Below are positions 1 through 11,554 of a stretch of 64,000 nt of DNA, piece after piece (position 1 is the first letter of the stretch; every line of letters starts with the position of its first letter). The DNA is from Bryoerythrophyllum caledonicum. Lineage: Eukaryota; Streptophyta; Bryopsida; Pottiales; Pottiaceae. Location: the NCBI GenBank assembly GCA_963971425.1, contig OZ020517.1, positions 9,488,501 to 9,552,500 on the forward strand, read 5' to 3'. Under the pieces are notes generated by a model. It ran no database searches. It was not told the origin of the DNA and worked only from the letters and a program-made list of their open reading frames with translations. The position numbers and the translations under genes were made by a program.

Positions 1-319
1 AGAATCCAACACTTAGATTGGTAAAAATTAGCAGAAGTCAACTTATTGCAGCTTGTTGATGACTCACGTACGCTCAGGGTTGTCTTTTGTGTGGTGATGG
101 CGACCAAATCCGTCACAATGTCACGATGTTACAACAGAATGTCATGCCGTCATTATGACGGATCGTGACGACATCGTGATGGGGCTATTTTTATGTCTAG
201 ATATTCAATATTTCAATTTACCTCTATAGAGACACGTCAAATACACTAAGGAATCTACATGCCACATGTGCAGACATGTCGTCAACCAGGGTAATAATAT
301 GGATGGTATTTACAGCATT

Positions 320-535
320 GCCCGCAATCCCCGTCTGCGCCCCGTCCGAGCCCTCTGCCCCCCATTCGCAGCCTATCCGATCGCCATTCGAGGCCAATCC
401 ATGCACCATCTGCGGTTCCCAACAACAATCCCCATCCGCACCCCATTTGAGCCCAATCCGCGAACCATCTACAGTTCTCATCAGCAGCCCCCATCCGCGC
501 CCCATCCGCGCCTCTCCGAACCCCCGTCGGACACA
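320..535. repeat. C-rich imperfect tandem repeat
   Basis: A GC-rich island in AT-rich surroundings. Blocks of the type CCATYCGCACCCC, CGAGGCCAATCC and ACCATCTRCRGTTC recur two to three times with a period of roughly 60-80 bp. Several frames stay open only because of the repeat, and their translations resemble no family I know. Upstream, at about 152-166, lies a short perfect palindrome (CCGTCATTATGACGG). I see no gene in 1-850. Confidence 0.5.
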
Positions 536-1164
536 AAATGCAAGTTCATGAAATTTTCACTCAAGGATTAACATTACATTCGTAAAGCTAAAAGAGATGA
601 TATACACGTAGGATGTCATTGCCACCTAAAACAGCCACATTGATGTTGAGGTAGCAAAGTTACTCTTTGTAGGGATAAAGCACTTCTTTGACTCTACATT
701 GATCCTATTGTGTCCGACGAGAGTATTTGTTACAACACGACGTGTCACTGTCAAAATGTCATGATAGACAACCTTGTGTATGCTTGAGAAAGAGTGAGAT
801 AATGATGGCATAGAAATGACGACTCCCAAAAGAGTTTAATCAGCCAGAGAAGCATCAAAGCAAAAGGGCAAAGTTGGAGAAGGTTGCTTGGAGACCACAT
901 AAGCGGATTGCCATTGAAGATTTTGTGTTAGACCAAGGCCAATAAGAACACTCAATTATGCAAGACATAGGTCGACAACCTGCAAACATCACGGTTGCAC
1001 AACTTGTAGCGAAATGTCCATCACAAAGGAAGGAGCTTCCGCACGGATTAAGCACAAGGCATAGTTGAAGTACGAGTGACAATATTACAACAAAAATACA
1101 TGTCGCTGGTAAAGCAAAAGGGGACCTTAAGTCACCGCAGGTAGAAACCACCATACAAAGGTGT

Positions 1165-1385
1165 GAAGTTGGAGGATATTTAATTGACGGGGGGGAGCTA
1201 TTAATGTTATGTCCAGTTCGTTCATGAAAGAAGCTGGAGTGACTCCAAACCGTTTATCTTTCATGAGGTTGAAGGTAGCCAATCAACGTTATGTTAGATC
1301 TATGGGGTGAATATGCCAAATACCTATCATTGTAAATAGACTAACTGTGAAGGTAGACTTCTACGTGTTGGATATTTTCACACGT
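1165..1385 (+). pseudogene. Ty3/gypsy aspartic protease remnant
   Basis: The translation contains a YLIDGG segment, matching the D-G-[GS/T] active-site region of plant Ty3/gypsy proteases, then SFMKEAGVTPNRLSF, LKVANQRYV and VKVDFYVLDI, all typical of this domain. A TGA interrupts the frame near 1307. In an active element this protease would cut the gag-pol polyprotein. It is followed by the reverse transcriptase remnant in the same orientation. Confidence 0.6.
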
Positions 1386-1734
1386 AGAAAAAAATACCTG
1401 ATAATTTTGTGAAGACCGTGGCTCCGTTAAGTACAAGCAATAAACAATTAGAAGTAGAAAAGAATGTGAAGTGACTCTGTACTAAACAAAGTTAGTATTT
1501 AAATAATATCGATACTAGACTCTAGATCATCATCTTGATCCTCACACAATGAGTTAACAGACAAAGCAAAAGACTCATATTGGAAGTCTGATCTTTTGGA
1601 CAAATCTAGCGATGAAAGCAAAGAGTCAGAGGCCGAATTGTATGCCATTGATATGTTGTATCATGTAATAACAGAGTCTAAGCATCACATTGATGATCAA
1701 GACATAACATCATGCAATAAACAAGACATACTAA

Positions 1735-2181
1735 AGAGAATCAAGTTTGGAGCGACACTGACATAGCGAGAAATAAGAGAGTTGGAGGCAGTTGTTATGG
1801 AATACCAAGACCTCTTTGTATCAAAGCACGCCAATTTGCCGGCTATTATGTTGGAAGAACATTGTATAGAGTAGACTGGAGATGCAAAGCCAATTCGGAT
1901 GAGGCAAAAGAAGATGATATCGGATAAGATGGTTGTGTTGCAATTAGAACAAGACATATTATTGGAAGGTGGATTCATCACGGAGGTAAGAAATACATAA
2001 TGGATGTCTCTTGTTGTCATAATCCTCCAAAAGGGATGCAAATGGAAAGTATGCATGGGTTACAAAGCATTAAACAAATACACAAAGATAGATTGTCAAT
2101 CAATGCTGCACATTCATAAATTATTAGATGAAGCTGTTGTTGTGAAAATATTTAATACATATTGCAAAAAGTTAGATTTAA
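1735..2181 (+). pseudogene. Ty3/gypsy reverse transcriptase, N-terminal half (remnant)
   Basis: Recognisable blocks are YQDLFVSKHANLP, TGDAKPIRMRQKK, LLEGGFITEV, WMSLVVIILQKGCKWKVC and YKALNKYTKIDCQSMLHIHK, followed by LLDEA. These follow the usual order of fingers and palm in a plant Ty3/gypsy reverse transcriptase. Stops lie near 1873 and 1998. The match stops at about 2181, at the edge of an A-rich stretch and a SINE-like insertion, and resumes at 3793. Confidence 0.75.
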
Positions 2182-2189
2182 TATAAAAA

Positions 2190-2465
2190 AAGAGGGAAGG
2201 TGAATCACCACGGCCTAGGTGGAGAAATGACAAGCCGATGTATTCCCAAATATGTAGTCATGTCATACTTCACCAAGCGGAATCGTTATTTTAGATAAAC
2301 GTTACTGCATATTGACACTAGTTCAGGATTTAGAAGCCTCCATTAGTTGTTTACTAGTGATTCACCAATAGTCCCCGGACCACGCCTGTGCCAGCCACTC
2401 GGAATCAAACCTGGACTTGCAAGGTGCAACGGAAAGATTCACCAAGCCAAACTAAGCCATGGTAG
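2190..2465 (-). mobile_element. tRNA-derived SINE-like element
   Basis: On the minus strand an A-box-like sequence (TGGCTTAGTTTGG, within 2442-2459) is followed after about 35 bases by a B-box-like sequence GGTTTGATTCC (2401-2411), one change from GGTTCGATTCC. This is the internal RNA polymerase III promoter layout of tRNA-derived SINEs. The minus-strand 3' end runs into a T-rich tail at about 2183-2195. The element lies inside the Ty3/gypsy reverse transcriptase. Target duplications were not resolved. Confidence 0.5.
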
Positions 2466-3790
2466 ATGACTGTAGTTGGACTCCTATAACATTTAAGCAG
2501 TTGCCTAATCCTACAAAAATTAGAAAAACCTAAACAAAGTGCTTTGGTGTTTTAGTTTGAAGTAAGAACAAGAAATATGAGTTTATAAGGTCAAGTTAGA
2601 GGGAGAAATCTAGAGGCAATTAGTGGTAGAACTAAAAAATAAATTATAAGAAGGGATCTAGACCCATGTGGGATATTGTTCATAAGGACCACAAGGGATC
2701 TAGACTTTCTCGGCAAAGTGTGAGCGAAAGAGAGCCTTGGACTCAAGTAGACCCTTGACTTTCTCTCCCTTCATCCCTTGCACTAACCTTCTTCCGTAGA
2801 CTACAAATAGACGTTTGAGTTTTTGAATAGACAGCCGTGAGTTTTTTAAATTTTGGTTTCATATTTTAGAGTATTTTTCTATTTATTATTAACTTTTCAA
2901 AAATATATCACACTTTCTAATTGGAGTTGTAGTAAAGCCGTAGTGTTATTTTGAATGAAAAGGGATTATTGCAAGTCTAGCAGTAATGTGCTCAACTTTA
3001 AAAGAGTGGATCTTGGAAAATATTGAGCCAATAGATGTGAAAATTTGAGAGTAGTACTATAATTGCCTTAAAAAGACTGAATCAAAATTTTTGGAGCATC
3101 AAACCTCGAAGCTAAAAATTATGAGAGAATTTGCAACTGGGATTTTTAGAGTCATTTGAAGGTAGAATTTAGAATAGGGATTCTAGGCTATGAAAGAAGA
3201 TTAGAGAAGTTTCTATGGTTTATATTTTGTAGAAGTGTTCTATGTTACGTAAATACATCTTGTATAAAACAAAAGGTCTTTGTTTGTAATAGTATAAAAG
3301 TAATGAAGAGTTGAAGGAAGGGGGTCTGGAATTAGAGGGTGAGAGTTTTGAGGCTATGGATCTTGTCGTTAAATTGTCCTCAAGTGATGAAAATTGGTGT
3401 GAAGATTCAGGACATGAAAACTACTGTAGTGTTAAAATCTTAGAGTTATTCAAGCTTTGATATCAAAGTTATGAGGAAATTTGAGCTCGGGTTTTTGGGG
3501 GCAAAGTTTGAAGATAAGAAGTTTTAGTCTTGGAATATGGTAGAAAAATATTGGAGGGGAAAGACAAGTATAAAGAACATTTTTATACTTATTGAAGACA
3601 TGTATATAAGAAAGCCTTGCGTTCAACCAACTAAATGCAAAAAAGGCCATGTGTTTCTCAAAAGCAAAGACTACTCAACACGCAACCGCAAGTCACGAAA
3701 TGTACTCTTTGTGCAATGGTTATTCAAGATTTCATCAAATTTGTGTGCATTCAGATAGTATCTTATACACTATATTTACAACACCTTAGG
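2466..3790. other. Unclassified insertion between reverse transcriptase halves
   Basis: AT-rich DNA separating the two halves of the Ty3/gypsy reverse transcriptase. Only short open frames are present, and none resembles a known protein. I found no terminal inverted repeats or LTR pair. It may be a second inserted element or several pieces. Confidence 0.35.
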
Positions 3791-3792
3791 AA

Positions 3793-4115
3793 TCTTATGC
3801 ATGATTGAGGATGCCATTTGGCTTAAGTAACATTGAGTGAACGTTCCAACGCGTGTAGCTGAAAACATTTGGTCCTTATATTGGGAAATTTGTCAGAGTC
3901 TATCTTGACAATTTTGATCTGTAGGGTGTGCACCTTAATCCTACTATGCACGCGAGAGCAACGTCTTAGAGAGCATGGGTTCTCATTAAACCTTGAGAAA
4001 TATAGACATGGGTTTGACAAATGACAGTTATTGAGGTATGTGGTGTTCAAAAGAGGGATAAAAACCAACCTAGTTAAAGTGCAAGGGATTGGAGTTTGGC
4101 AAACCTCCGGCACAT
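3793..4115 (+). pseudogene. Ty3/gypsy reverse transcriptase, C-terminal half (remnant)
   Basis: The translation opens with RMPFGLSNIE, then TFQRV, FGPYIGKFVRVYLDNFDL and HLNPTMHAR. These match the MPFGL-TNAPATFQR and YLDD blocks of Ty3/gypsy enzymes. The catalytic YLDD reads YLDN, so the second aspartate is lost, and stops are frequent. It continues the protein that breaks off at about 2181. Confidence 0.75.
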
Positions 4116-5164
4116 GAAGTCGAGGCGTTTTTTTATGAAGTTGACCGTTATGTTTTGATCGCTAGACCAGAGCATTGCGACTTTGGCTATATGTGTAGAA
4201 ATACATTAATGTTACTCACTTTTGGCAAGAATGTACCATGTAATATAATTGTTTGAAGCTTTTTGTAAAATTGTTATTGAATGTCACTTGTCCATTGAAA
4301 TAATTTGAAGAAATTGTAGGCCATAAAATGTCAGGTAATCAAAAGATATCTTAGACAAGGTGCTAATTTTTTGGACTTCTTCTTGACAAGACACATGTAC
4401 CAATTTCATTAGCCATATCTATAGCCAACGTGGAGTATATTTCATACCACAGGGTTTGAAAATATACCATATATATTGCGCAGTATCTATGTTGAATTAG
4501 GGCACCAAAAGCATGTTTCTAAAGAAAATGATGGATAAATAAAGATTTTTTATAAACATCTTATGCGTCAAGTTCTATATGGTGTAGAAGGATAGATAAG
4601 AATTTGGAGCAAAACCAACATCAATCCCTAATTAGGAGTCGTAGAAAAATAGCATGTTTTTTATCAATAAAAATCAATTTAAGTTTCCAATCTATAATTT
4701 TCAATCATAATATATGAGCGCATTATTGTATGAATGTGTTCCAAAATTTTCAAAGTATTTTACCTCGTGAACCTCCCAAAAAAAGTATATTTGTCCGATT
4801 TGAGATACATGTGACAAGTATGTTGTAATGATAAATATACTTCTTCTAATCAAACTATAAGGAGGAATTCTAAAAATTTAAGATTCTCGTATTTTTGTAA
4901 AAACCACATTCCATCATCAATAATCCAAAATTGAAGCCAAATTGGCACTAGGTAGCAAGAGAACCCTCGTGACTTTGGCCCTACACTCTTTGTGACAGGT
5001 TTTCTATACAAACTTAGTTGGCTATCACCCATACACATATCATTGAATATATGCATGATATGGCATTGCCAGAACACATGAACGCAAATCAACGACGAGA
5101 AATTAGGTGAAAAAGTTAGGCATATATTCTTTTCGGCAATGAGCTTTGCCAAGTAGGGAGAGAC

Positions 5165-6290
5165 AAAATTCTAAGACATGCTCTATTGTCAAAGGAAGGA
5201 GAAAGATCCTTGAGTTCATGTCACAAAGGAGTGTGCGGAGGCCACTTTGCAACACACATCACAACAGACAAATTTTTGCAAGCAGGCTTTACTTGCCAAC
5301 AATGTTTTTGGACAACAACAACTATTGCAAAAGTTGCCCATAGTGTCAGGCTCATGCGAAAAGAGTGATTCCATATACCGAGCTACATCCAATCTTTGCA
5401 ACATAAGTATTTGAGAAGTAAGACGTGGATTTTGTAGAACCACTTCCTATAACCACCAAGCAAAATGAATACATGTTACTAGCAACTTACTACTTATCAA
5501 AGTAGGCTGAAGCAATAGTAGTGAAGAAATGCAATAAGAAAACAACTATTGAGTTTATTTTTATCAAATTATTTGTAGATACGGTTGTCCTTTAGGAATT
5601 GTCACTGCTCAGGGACACATTTTGTTAACAAACTTGTTGCTTAACTCTTGACAAAGATGTCGGTCAAGCACTGACGTGCAAGTTCATATTATCTGCAGGC
5701 AAATGGATTAGTCGAGAAAACAAACAACATTTTGACAAATATGATTGATAAAGTGGTGTTGTAAAAGAGGCGCACCTAGGATCTGGACATTGGCAAGGCT
5801 CTATGGGCGTACCAAACAACGTATAAAACTGCCACATGTCAACTCTATTTTAGATAGCCTTTGGATTTGAGGCAACAGTCTTGATCCAACTCAAACTAAC
5901 ATCGCTTCAAGCTGTGCTACAATATGGAATGAGAGAAGACGTTGAATATATAGGCGTCCGAGTTCTTATACTAGAAAAGCTCGATGAAACTCATTGTAGG
6001 GCGTTACAATATTACGAGGTACAACGCAAAATAAAAGCAAAGAAGGACGCAAAAAGGAATATTGTCCAATTTGTCGTAGAGACTTGGTCATGATGGTGGA
6101 TCACTGGTTAATCAAACAACATGGACAAAAATTTTAACCAAATGGCAAGGATTGTTTGTTATCCATGAATGTTTAGGCAACGGAGCCTATAAGTTATGCA
6201 CACTTGACGGCAAAGTACTATAATGGCATGAAGTTGAAGATCTACAGACACCAAGGAGAGCGGACTAAAAGCATTGTTGAAGCACATGAG
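5165..6290 (+). pseudogene. Ty3/gypsy integrase remnant
   Basis: From about 5200 the translation gives CHKGVCGGHFATH and DKFLQAGF, the His-His part of the zinc-binding domain. The core follows with KKTTIEFIF (about 5535), ANGLVEKTNNILTNM with the catalytic glutamate (about 5700) and KALWAYQTTYKTAT (about 5805). The C-terminal region has LEKLDETHCRALQYYEVQRK (about 5970) and LGNGAYKLCTLDGKVL (about 6175). The frame shifts several times, so this is not functional. The final block marks the end of pol at about 6230-6290. Confidence 0.75.
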
Positions 6291-7180
6291 CTCGGAGAGA
6301 AGATGATTATATTAGAAAAATTACGTGCCACATAGTTCATTTGGCCAACTATCAATATGGCCACAAGTACTCTGCACTGTTGGACGTGAGCTGGTAGCAT
6401 GATGAAGATTAGACCATGGTAGTTAGAATGGCTAGAATATCGTATTGCTAATTAGTCATTAGGATCCATGCAAGATCAATCAATTAAGTAAGTTTACTAA
6501 TAGTTCACGGCAAGATAAAATTTAGCACCTCATGCTCAGTAGCATCACACACAGCTTGCAAGTCGACACTAGCAGAATTGAGAATCGTGGACCATCTCAT
6601 GTAACATTGAATGGAGATGAAAAAGTGAACCTATTTTATTTGTGAAGCAAGAGCTAAGAGGAAATATTTTAATGTGATGAGTACAATAATCTTTAAAGGA
6701 CAGAGACTATGTTTCACCAAAGTCAATCCAAAATTGCCTCTCTAAGATTTGCAAGAATCATTGAAATAACTTGTTACTATTTTCAACTATGGGATCTTCA
6801 AGTTTACTACTAAAAAAAGACTCACAAAATTTTGTCATCTTTTACGGCACAAATTGTAAGACACGTGCATTTGAAGAGTGCAAACTTATGGTTTCTTTCT
6901 TTCATGTGCGGACAAGATCAACGTACTTTGATTCAAGATAATGGCATATATTTCCAATACACATTGCATGAATTTTATGGAATTGTGTTCTACCTTGTCT
7001 TAGGTCATTGCACGCCAAAAATTGCAAGTAATGGAGGTGTTTTGGCTAAGAAAAATGGACTTGCAATGACAAGTATTACAAGTAGTCATTTACTTCAAAA
7101 ATAAATAAATAAATTAGATTGAATTCTTTTATTTTTGGATCCAAAATCTAGATGGCGGATCAAATTATTATGCCTTCTTA
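6291..7180. other. No gene recognised
   Basis: AT-rich sequence between the Ty3/gypsy remnant and the first TTAA element. A 90-codon open frame at 6832-7104 has no recognisable motif. An LTR could lie here, but I found no second copy to prove it. Confidence 0.4.
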
Positions 7181-8190
7181 TTAACCCCTAAACTTCTTTG
7201 ACAATATCACACCAAAAACACTTCAAAACTGTTGATTTTAGTGCGATTAGTAAGAAGAGAAACAAAAAGTTTTATTTCTAGTTTTAACCGTAGGATTTTA
7301 ATTGAGACTTATTAAGTAACAAACTCATAAAATTTCATTTAAAATGACCATAAATATTGAAATATTATAGTAATTGTATTACAAAAAAAGGATCATTTTC
7401 TTTCCTACGTTAAGAGGATCAATAAACTTTGACATCATTTGGTGTCAAAATTTTGCACTACACAAGGTCTAACTTCATTGCCATCATGTTTTAACATGAT
7501 ATTTGTGCCTTGGAGACCAATTTTGGAGGTAGAAAAGGAGTAAAGATATTCAATAAAATTGTGCAAGGCAATGAGGGTCAAAAATTGTCATTATACATTT
7601 TATTTTTTCCGAAGTAAATATGTTTTAGAATTAGAATCCAAACAGTCAATAAGAAGGTTTACACCACACTTTGTACTAGAAAAACCAAAAAGTAAACAAT
7701 ACAATGATCTCTAAGCTTTGAGGGGGAAAAAAATCATTTTGGTACCTTGCTCGACATGTGACAATGTGTGAAAATGTTTGACTTGGGTGAAAATGGATCT
7801 TCTATTAGAAGATTTTTTTTAAAGAAAGAATTCTCAATTTCTACACGTATTTTAGTAAAAAAAAAAAACAATGAGGGTTGCTAAGAACTTTCCTTCATTG
7901 CCACCGGCCACAAAAAAAGTGCATTATTTAGCTCTACAATAGTACCATTCAAGTTCTATAGTAGTACTATTCAACTCTATAGTACCAATCTCCCTGCATT
8001 CTTCCCCGTTTGAAATTCAAAATCCTATCACCTTTCCCTTAAAGGTAAGATGTAGGGGGAAAAAAAACAACAAAAAATCTACTTCAATGAAGATTTTAGT
8101 GATGCCCATCAACACTAAATTTTTTAATGATGAATGTTATAAACTAGCAGCATATGAACCCGACCAAAGCTTTTAAAAGCCCATCTTGGA
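7181..8190 (+). mobile_element. TTAA-flanked non-autonomous DNA element (long family), degraded right end
   Basis: Begins TTAACCCCTAAA and continues with blocks shared by many copies in this window: CACCAAAAACACTTCAAAA, TTGCACTACACAAGGTCTA, GTCAATAAGAAGGTTTACA and TTTGGTACCTTGC. The right terminus is not recognisable. There is no coding capacity. Assignment to piggyBac-like elements rests only on the TTAA flanks and CCC-type termini. Confidence 0.6.
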
Positions 8191-8940
8191 ACATTTTCTC
8201 CTCAAAAAGTTGAAACACTATATCAAAATCCAAGATTTAGGTGCACAAGAAATAAGACATAAAAATACTTTATAACCTCAAGTTAAATCTCATAATTCAA
8301 TCCATCAAATTCACATGTTGTAAAAACGAATTTTCACTTGAATAAACTGGGAATATACAAATCATTCATTCAATGTATTTTCACAAGGTGGAAAAGAAAA
8401 TACATTTATAGTCATCACGGCTTATACAAGAGCAACAACACATATCTTTTATAAAATCCTTAACTCTTGAAAATCCTAGAGAATTTCTCACCAAAAACTG
8501 TTGAAAATGAGTCATTCAAATGGGAAAAATGGGGGATATTTTTTCAAAATTAAAAAATTCAACTTCAATTGTAATTTGATTTACACTATTGGGAACAAGT
8601 GCTTATAAATTTTCACAACATTTGACCACACAAATTGGAAGATTATAAAATTTGATGTGAAGGTCAATTTTTTTATTTTTTTTCTTATTCTAATAACATG
8701 ATCAAACTTTAACTTCACTTGATGTCAGCTTTTACATTACAAATATTTCAAATATTCAACAATTCTAGTGCACATGTTATTAGTTCCTTGTACATAAACT
8801 TTAGAGGTAGAGGAAAAATGAAGCATTTTCAAATACATTGTGCAAGAAAGGGAGGTTAAAAAATTCATTATAATGTCTTCTCATTGTTTAGTGCAATTTG
8901 TTATGTTAATGACATAATTATAATGTTCATGTGATGTACC

Positions 8941-9971
8941 TTAACCCCTAAAAGCCCGTGATAATTTTACACCAAAAACACTTTAAAATTGTTGATACTA
9001 GTGCAATGACTAAGAAGGAAATAAAACCTTATAATTATCTTTTTGACCGTAGGATCTCTATAAAAGACTTACTAAGTAACATACTCGCAAAATTTCATAC
9101 ACTTTGACCGCACAGATTAAAAGATTATTGTGTTTGAAGTCAAGAAAATGATTCATTTTCTTCCCTGCATTGAGTGGATCAGCAGACTTTGGCTACACTT
9201 GGTATAAAATTTTTGCACTAAGCTACACAAGGTCTAAATCTTTTACCGTTGTGTTGAGCATGATGTTAGTCCTATATACAACAATTTTTAGAGGTAGAGA
9301 TGGGGTGTAGCATATTCAAACAAGTGTGCAACGAGTGGAGGTTCAAAAATTGTCAATTCATGAATTTTTTTTTTGGAGGATTTAATATGTTTTAGAATGA
9401 TAATCTAAACGGTCAATAAGAAGGTTTACAGAAGAAAAAGAACGCCGGTTCCCGAAGGGGACCGGCGTGAATAAAGTGTCTGTTAGTTAGAAGGTTTACA
9501 CAACATCCGGTATTGTTGTAAACAAAATAAAAAAGTGAAAAATATAAAGATCTCTAGGTTTTATGTAGAAAAGATGAAGTTCTCGTCTCCGCTTGCCCGA
9601 AATGTGTAATAATGTTTGACTTTAGTTAAAATGTTTTTTTAACACTAAAGACAAGAATTTTTTTTACATCTTCAAAGAGGGTAATATTCTCGACATGTAT
9701 GGAAAATCTCAATTTCAATAGAGACTTCTAGCAAAATTTTGGAGCTGCTCGGAGTCCCCAATTTTAACTTTGAGTGGTACTAACTTTCAAACCATGAATC
9801 CAAAAATAATAATAATAATAATAATAATAATATCTCCATGGAGCTCTTATCAGAGACAATCTAGTTTAAGATTTTATTTTAAATAAAGATTTTTTTTTCC
9901 TTTTGAATTATAGGAGCTTGCTCAAAATCCAAAACGTACACCCTACATACACTTGGACTGTTAGGGGTTAA
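8941..9971 (+). mobile_element. TTAA-flanked DNA element (long family), complete
   Basis: Starts TTAACCCCTAAAAGCCC and ends CTTGGACTGTTAGGGGTTAA, giving inverted ends with TTAA on both sides. The interior matches the family blocks seen at 7181, 19331, 42824, 46813 and 48047. A 58-bp LINE-tail insertion (9431-9488) and an AAT microsatellite (about 9804-9832) lie inside it. It encodes no transposase. Confidence 0.75.
9431..9488 (-). mobile_element. 58-bp retrotransposed LINE-tail hairpin with 12-bp target duplication
   Basis: Flanked by the direct repeat AGAAGGTTTACA (9419-9430 and 9489-9500), which matches one site in related TTAA elements. Read on the minus strand, it holds ACACTTTATTCACG, a hairpin (CGCCGGTCCCC, TTCGG loop region, AACCGGCG) and a TTC-like tail. 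The same tail closes LINE copy 2 at 52555-52723. It is best read as an extremely 5'-truncated retrotransposition product. Confidence 0.8.
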
Positions 9972-11147
9972 ACACCCTTTGGATGAGGAATTGAAGGGTA
10001 ATTGCATTTTAAAGCACAATTGGATGTGGCTAGAGTGTAAGTAGATGATGACTAAAGCTAATAATTTAAGATGGATGAAGGATGCACAACTCAAATGGAT
10101 GAGATGTGCATGGTACTGAGTCATCCGTTAAATGAAGTGATAACAAGTCTTTATTAAAGAATTCAAATAAGAAAGTAATAGTAGCTAAATATAAATTGAA
10201 GTAATACTATATAAAAGTAAAATTGAAGTAATAATATCACCAATTTCATGTTTATATGCATTTGGAAAGAGACTTTGGTTTTGACCAAAAGAAATTTGAG
10301 GTTTGAGACACTCTAAAATCAAGATTTGGAGGTAAGGACAACACCTCTCTCATATGCTTACTTCTTGGGTTGGGAAGTCAAGTCATTTGCAGACCTTTTT
10401 TAAATAGACGCTTAGTAGTGTATTTAATTCATTTAAAAAAAAATCCACTTCTTACATTATTTTTTGTTGGGTTCATTACAGTACATGCGATTATCAACAT
10501 GCATAAAAAAACATTTAAATGATTATCTATCTTTTAAAATAAAATAAAATAAGATGTAATTCTTAGAATAAACATCCAATACATTTGCCAATAAGATGTG
10601 CCCATGAAGAATTGACTGTAATAAGAAAAGTACTACATGCACACCACTCTTATAAAGATAATTTTTTTTGTACATTAGCTTTGCATTACATGAATCTTAG
10701 CCATCTTTTTCCTTTATGAGCTAATTTAAAATCATTAAAATGAGAAAAGAGTTTGAAACTCTAATGGCCGTCTACCTCATTCTAGTATGCTTTTGAGCTA
10801 ATTTGAATTTTCGTGAACTTGGTTTGTGTATGAAAAATTACACAATTACAATACATTAGAGATCATAAAACAAGATCTATAATTTCTTTTGCAATTTTCT
10901 TTTAATTTCAATTATTCACATTTATTTTATGCCACCTTCTAACTTCATATTAGTTGGAATTTCACGGCCTTGAGGATATGCGTTTGTGAAGCACGGTAAT
11001 TGATTCAAGGAACTTCATCCTTTGTAATTGCTAAGACCTTAAAAGTTACAACAACCCACTAGTGGCCATGATATTCTACATGTATGGTGTCATATTTGAA
11101 CATGATGAGGTCCAAATATTGATTAGAGCTCCAAATGAAAGATGTTA
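9972..11147. other. No gene recognised
   Basis: AT-rich, non-coding in appearance. A minus-strand open frame at 9879-10124 overlaps the TTAA element end and looks incidental. No inverted ends or family repeats were recognised apart from the MITE that starts at 11148. Confidence 0.4.
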
Positions 11148-11551
11148 GAGCATCTCCACGGGTCTGCAAACCCGGTAGATGGCGTGGAGACACCACCAAC
11201 TAGACGCCCCACCAGTCCGCAAGCAAGGCGGCCGAGGATGTATGGCTTCCGCCTACTTTGCTGCCGAGGGCCAGCCCACCAAAGAGAGCGCCCCTCAAGG
11301 ACACTTCACATTAGTTTGCGTGGAGTACGTGCAAACACAACACAAGTACATTGGACAAGTTAATTAGAAAAAAAAACTTTTTTGCATCACTTTTCATGAG
11401 ATGTCGCATTTCATGGCGGAGTCCATGATTGGAGTGGGCTCGATTGGGCATAGAACGGGTGGTCGTGGTGGCCATGCCGCGTTGCAACCATATTCTTCCT
11501 CGTCTCGGCCTCTCCACAGTGATCGGAGCCAGAGGACAAGTGGGGATGCTC
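11148..11551. mobile_element. PIF/Harbinger-like MITE, 404 bp, TTA target site
   Basis: TTA (11145-11147 and 11552-11554) flanks inverted termini GAGCATCTCCACGGGT and GAGCATCCCCACTTGT (the latter read from the right end). A 3-bp TTA duplication is the signature of PIF/Harbinger elements. The interior is GC-richer than the flanks. Its short open frames resemble no transposase, so it is non-autonomous. Confidence 0.7.
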
Positions 11552-11554
11552 TTA

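Larger units (their letters stand above)
860..6290 (+). mobile_element. Decayed Ty3/gypsy LTR-retrotransposon, internal region
   Basis: Plus-strand fragments occur in the order protease, reverse transcriptase (two halves), integrase zinc domain, integrase core and integrase tail, which is the Ty3/gypsy order. The protease and integrase wording is closest to plant Tat/Athila-like elements. Every domain carries stops and frameshifts. The reverse transcriptase is split by about 1.6 kb of foreign DNA (2190-3790). I could not find matching LTRs, so the ends are approximate. The 4120-5160 interval, where RNase H would lie, gives nothing recognisable. Confidence 0.75.

Noticed and set aside
2395-2465. 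A functional tRNA gene
   Set aside because: A- and B-box-like sequences are present but no complete cloverleaf could be drawn; fits a SINE head.
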